A stretch of DNA of 64,000 bases from Pyrrhosoma nymphula (lineage: Eukaryota > Arthropoda > Insecta > Odonata > Coenagrionidae). Positions 60,862 through 64,000 of this stretch are shown one piece after another. Each line of letters begins with the position of its first letter. Positions within the stretch are counted from its first letter, which is position 1. A program made the translations under genes and the position numbers. The stretch spans positions 90,821,434-90,885,433 of the forward strand of contig OY754331.1 in NCBI GenBank assembly GCA_963573305.1. Reading direction: 5' to 3'. The notes under the pieces are model-generated. The model had not been told where the DNA came from, ran no database searches, and saw only the letters and a list, made by a program, of their open reading frames with translations.

Positions 60862-61311
60862 TGCATCTTTTGCAAAATGAGAAAAATAGAATAATTTCGG
60901 AATCAAGCCTTGCCAGAGCCGCACCTCATCTCCCACCCATGGAATTAAGCAACTTGGCCACAGAGTCACTTCCTAGTGAGGCACAAACGGTGAGTCTAAA
61001 TGTGAATCTAAAGAGAGCAAAAACCTTGAGATGGAGCCTGAAAGAAAATACTCCAATCGACCCAACGAGTGTGCGGATGTGAGTTTCCGTACTACATTCC
61101 TTCTGCTATGGCTTTTGCTCCTGCAGTGTATTTGACTCTAGTTTTGCAGGCCTGGCACATCTGCGTCCCTCTTCGTTGGCTCTCAGAGCCAACAGGCCAC
61201 TGCTAGCCTTGTGTGCCAACCCTCAAAATTTTTCCAACCTGGCCCCATTCAATCAAATCAGAAAAATGGAGCATGTGGGTGTCTACATATTATTGGAAGT
61301 AATAGTATGTA
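60862..61311. repeat. Right arm of the 450-bp inverted-repeat pair
   Basis: Inverted partner of 56153-56622. The arms diverge gradually at both outer and inner edges, and no target duplication was found. Confidence 0.8.
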
Positions 61312-61411
61312 CTTTAACCTTCCTGCTTGAGCATCTCTTATTCACAGTATGTAGTGACTTGGTACATTTTGATTGACAATTAATAAATTGAAAATGTCTG
61401 ATAATCTCATG

Positions 61412-63828
61412 CAGTGTGTCCTCATTTAATGTTGTCAACTCATTCCTGAGAACCTGGATGGTTTGCGGAACAACGTAAAAGAAGTAATATTGTCCACAAG
61501 AAACAATGTAAAAATTAAACTTGTTCCAAACTTACCAAGTCTTTATTTCAACATGACTAATGATTTCCGCACATCACAATGATTAATGGTTGGACACATG
61601 GCATAATTGAATGAAACATACAAATTTAACTTCCAAGACATTTTATTGGCGAAACTCTGATATTTTCACTTCCACAAAAGGAATTTCAACAGCTTTGACT
61701 CGATGTTGAGGGTTGGGGTTCAGGAAATTGGTGGCAGTCCTGAAGTAATATGCATCAAGGGTTTTCTGAGTGTCTGCCTTCTTTCTCTCCCAGTATAGTT
61801 CTTTGTAACAAGCCACATCACTCTCAATCGCCCTGCACACTTTATGCACTCCTCTTTAAGCCAGGGTCACGATCTCTCAAAATGTCCACAGTGCACTCAA
61901 TGTTTTTCATAGCATCACTTATGTCTTTCGAAGTGAGTTGTATCATGGTAGGGACTTCGCTAGCATCTTCCAGACTCCTCTGTCGTTCTAGCTGGAGAAG
62001 ATTCTCAGTTGACAATTCCTCTTCATAAGGTATAACAGCTCCTCCACATCATCACTGGAAATTTCAAGGCCACGGTCTCTTGCGATCTCAGCAATTTCTT
62101 TGTTTATGGCTTCTGCGGTATCCTCAAAAATAACAATATTATCTGGAAGAAAATTTTTAACATTATATTCCTTCCAAAACTCACGAAGAGTAATACCAGA
62201 CTGACCTTCAGTTGCAGTCATTGCCTATGAATAGTTTCTGCGAAGGTCATACAATTTAAATGTCTTCATGACAGCGTGGTCCATGGGTTGCGGGAGTGAT
62301 GTGGCATTTGGTGGCAAATAAACAACTTTCACAGTTTTACTATAACCATCAAGGTTGGGAGGATGACCAGGGCAATTGTGCTACAGAAGAAGTATTTTAT
62401 TGGGCAGATTCTTTTCTTTGCGGTACATACTGTTCTACCTTGGGACAAAAATGATGGGTAAACCATTCCTTGAAGATCTTTTGAGTAACCCAAGCTTTTT
62501 TATTTGCTTTCTAAGTGACAGTCAAACTATATTTGGATGATCCTTTAGTGTTCTAGGGTTCTCTGAATGGTAGACTAACATAGGTTTTAATTTTAAATTA
62601 CCCAATGCATTGCCCCCTAATAACAGTGGCATGCAATCTTTGGCCATCTTAAACCCAGGAATGGATTTATCTTCCATCAAAATGTAGATTCTTGTAGGTA
62701 TGCACTTCCAAAATAAACCCGTCTCATCCACATTAAATATTTACTGAGGTAGGTAACCTCCCTCCTCAACAATTTCCCTAAAATTTTCAAAAAATGTATT
62801 TGCAGCATTACTATCAGCACTGCCTCCCTCACCACCCATTTTCACAACACCAAACAAATCTGCATGTTTCTCATATCTATCAAACCACCCACGACTAGCA
62901 GTAATAGGCTCCGGATTAGATATGTCTATAGCAGGGTTGTCCAATTTGCAAGGCCTCAAGGGCCACAAATTAACCTTTAATATGGTTGCGGGCCATATAG
63001 TAATAAATTGTTATTTTTTTTAAGTAGCAATAAGAAACAACGTTAAGGTATAAAAATAAATTTCTGAATTTTCGTCTAATAGCCTTACGCGGGCCACAAT
63101 AAATGGCACCGCGGGCCGCCAGTTGGACAACCCTGGTCTATAGTAAGGTCACCATAAATAGTCAATGCCTTCCTTTGAAATCTAGCCAACTCAACTGGCC
63201 GTTTTTATGAATTTAATTTTCATACTACAAAGTAAGCTAAAGTTCCATCTCTACTAAAATTGTGCTCCTATTACATGATAAATATGCTGCACTTATGGGA
63301 GTTGCAACTCTCCCAAATTCTTTAAATTTTTCTTTGTCCTTTAAAATGGTCCTTATCATCGTCGCCTGAAAGCCTAGAACACAGTCGATTTCCACAGCAG
63401 TAGCACCTTGTTCACTTTGTTTAATAATGTCAAGTTTTTGTACCAATGTTACCATTTTCTATTTTTTTTTTCTCCAATGTTTCACCAGAACCATCAGTTC
63501 TCTTTGAAGACATCGTTTTGGTTAAGACAATATTTTAGTATGATAACAGGTGTAAAACAAATAACACAATAATTATTTGCTCAGGTGAACCTTTTACACA
63601 CCCTATGGAGAGCAATGCCAACCTTCCCCTCCAAATGGCAATTACGCATCAGATGTGCCTACCAGTGATTACCGAAATCCTATTCGGTATTCATATTTGT
63701 GGTCGTGCATAATTTGAACAATGTTATTGTGAAGCACTGATGACATTAAATGACTAAGCATTTTAATAGATGGACAACGTTATTGCAAAACAATGTTAAA
63801 CAGGACAACGTTAAATGAGGACACACTG
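61412..63828 (-). mobile_element. pogo/Tigger element with decayed transposase
   Basis: The ends CAGTGTGTCCTCATTTAATG (61412) and the inverse CGTTAAATGAGGACACACTG (to 63828) are followed on the right by TA; the left flank is TG, a mutated TA. On the minus strand, 63455-63237 is a CENP-B-like HTH (GTKLDIIKQSEQGATAVEID is the approximate block). 62920-62522 covers DNPAIDISNPEP, RGWFDRYEKHADLFG, an in-frame TAA, then IFNVDETGLFWKCIPTR. VDETGLFWK contains the first catalytic Asp of the pogo DDE domain. 62221-61988 and 61849-61643 are C-terminal pieces. A hAT MITE interrupts it. Confidence 0.88.
62932..63135. mobile_element. 204-bp hAT MITE nested in the pogo transposase
   Basis: CAGGGTTGTCCAA at the left and the inverse TTGGACAACCCTG at the right. 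GTCTATAG flanks both sides (62924-62931 and 63136-63143), an exact 8-bp duplication. Internal GGGCCACAA and GCGGGCCGC motifs are typical of this kind of MITE. Confidence 0.92.
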
Positions 63829-64000
63829 TAGTTGATTTAGATGAACTCAAAAATTCCGTGGCTGGGTTTGAATTTTTCTGTGAGTTTTGTAAGGATGCAA
63901 AATATTTTCAATTGTATTTTCCCTCCTCAACCATAACTTTTGGAAGTGAATTTTGGAATAGGTATGTACTTATACTAGAGTATATACGGTAATTACTTAA

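Larger units (their letters stand above)
55401..64000 (+). other. Incomplete intron, repeat-filled
   Basis: No further ATPase exon is visible. 55401-56150 and 63829-64000 hold nothing recognised. The rest consists of the inverted-repeat pair, the LINE and the pogo element listed below. Confidence 0.7.

Overview
This window is intron-rich animal DNA, most likely from an arthropod with a large, repeat-laden genome. The evidence is AT-rich intronic sequence, spliceosomal exons, and a mix of CR1-like and other LINEs, Penelope-like elements, mariner/Tc1, pogo/Tigger, hAT, piggyBac and P-element/THAP-type transposons. No bacterial operons, rRNA or CRISPR were seen. The species assignment is inference.

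The only host gene I can support is on the + strand: eleven internal exons of a P5B-type ATPase of the ATP13A (ATP13A2/ATP13A3-like) family. They lie at 6225-6448, 26439-26643, 27312-27384, 30033-30164, 32820-32950, 34199-34381, 34548-34736, 42264-42491, 46647-46763, 48666-48819 and 55273-55400. Every junction has AG/GT borders and compatible phase, and the exons join into 1764 nt (588 codons) without a stop. They run from the N-terminal cytosolic region through M1-M4, the TGES actuator loop, the PPALP signature, the phosphorylated Asp (DKTGT) and the KGAPE nucleotide-binding motif. The 5' end and the C-terminal half (GDGxND hinge, last membrane segments) lie outside the window.

Nearly everything else is mobile DNA, much of it nested. 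1-6.2 kb: a nearly intact CR1-like LINE, then a second LINE split by a 1.36-kb DNA transposon. 6.4-26.4 kb (first intron): a foldback palindrome, a piggyBac-type element, a deleted mariner, a Penelope fragment, and a THAP/P-element-type transposase pseudogene broken by two LINE insertions; then an unassigned stretch, a piggyBac-type MITE and a LINE with a SINE in it. 26-42 kb: a Tigger-type element, a Penelope GIY-YIG fragment, a hammerhead-like palindrome, a tRNA-derived SINE, a second pogo-like element holding a LINE, and a hAT relic. 44-56 kb: a hAT element with a nested LINE, a GC-rich hAT MITE, a 1.9-kb TIR element with internal tandem repeats, and a long composite inverted repeat with a LINE tail and a Tc1 relic. 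56-64 kb: a 450-bp inverted-repeat pair enclosing a long LINE (itself hit by a TA-flanked MITE), then a pogo element hit by a hAT MITE.

In several cases the insertion point can be read exactly, because removing the element and one target-site copy restores the reading frame of the host element. The window therefore records a relative order of transposition events.
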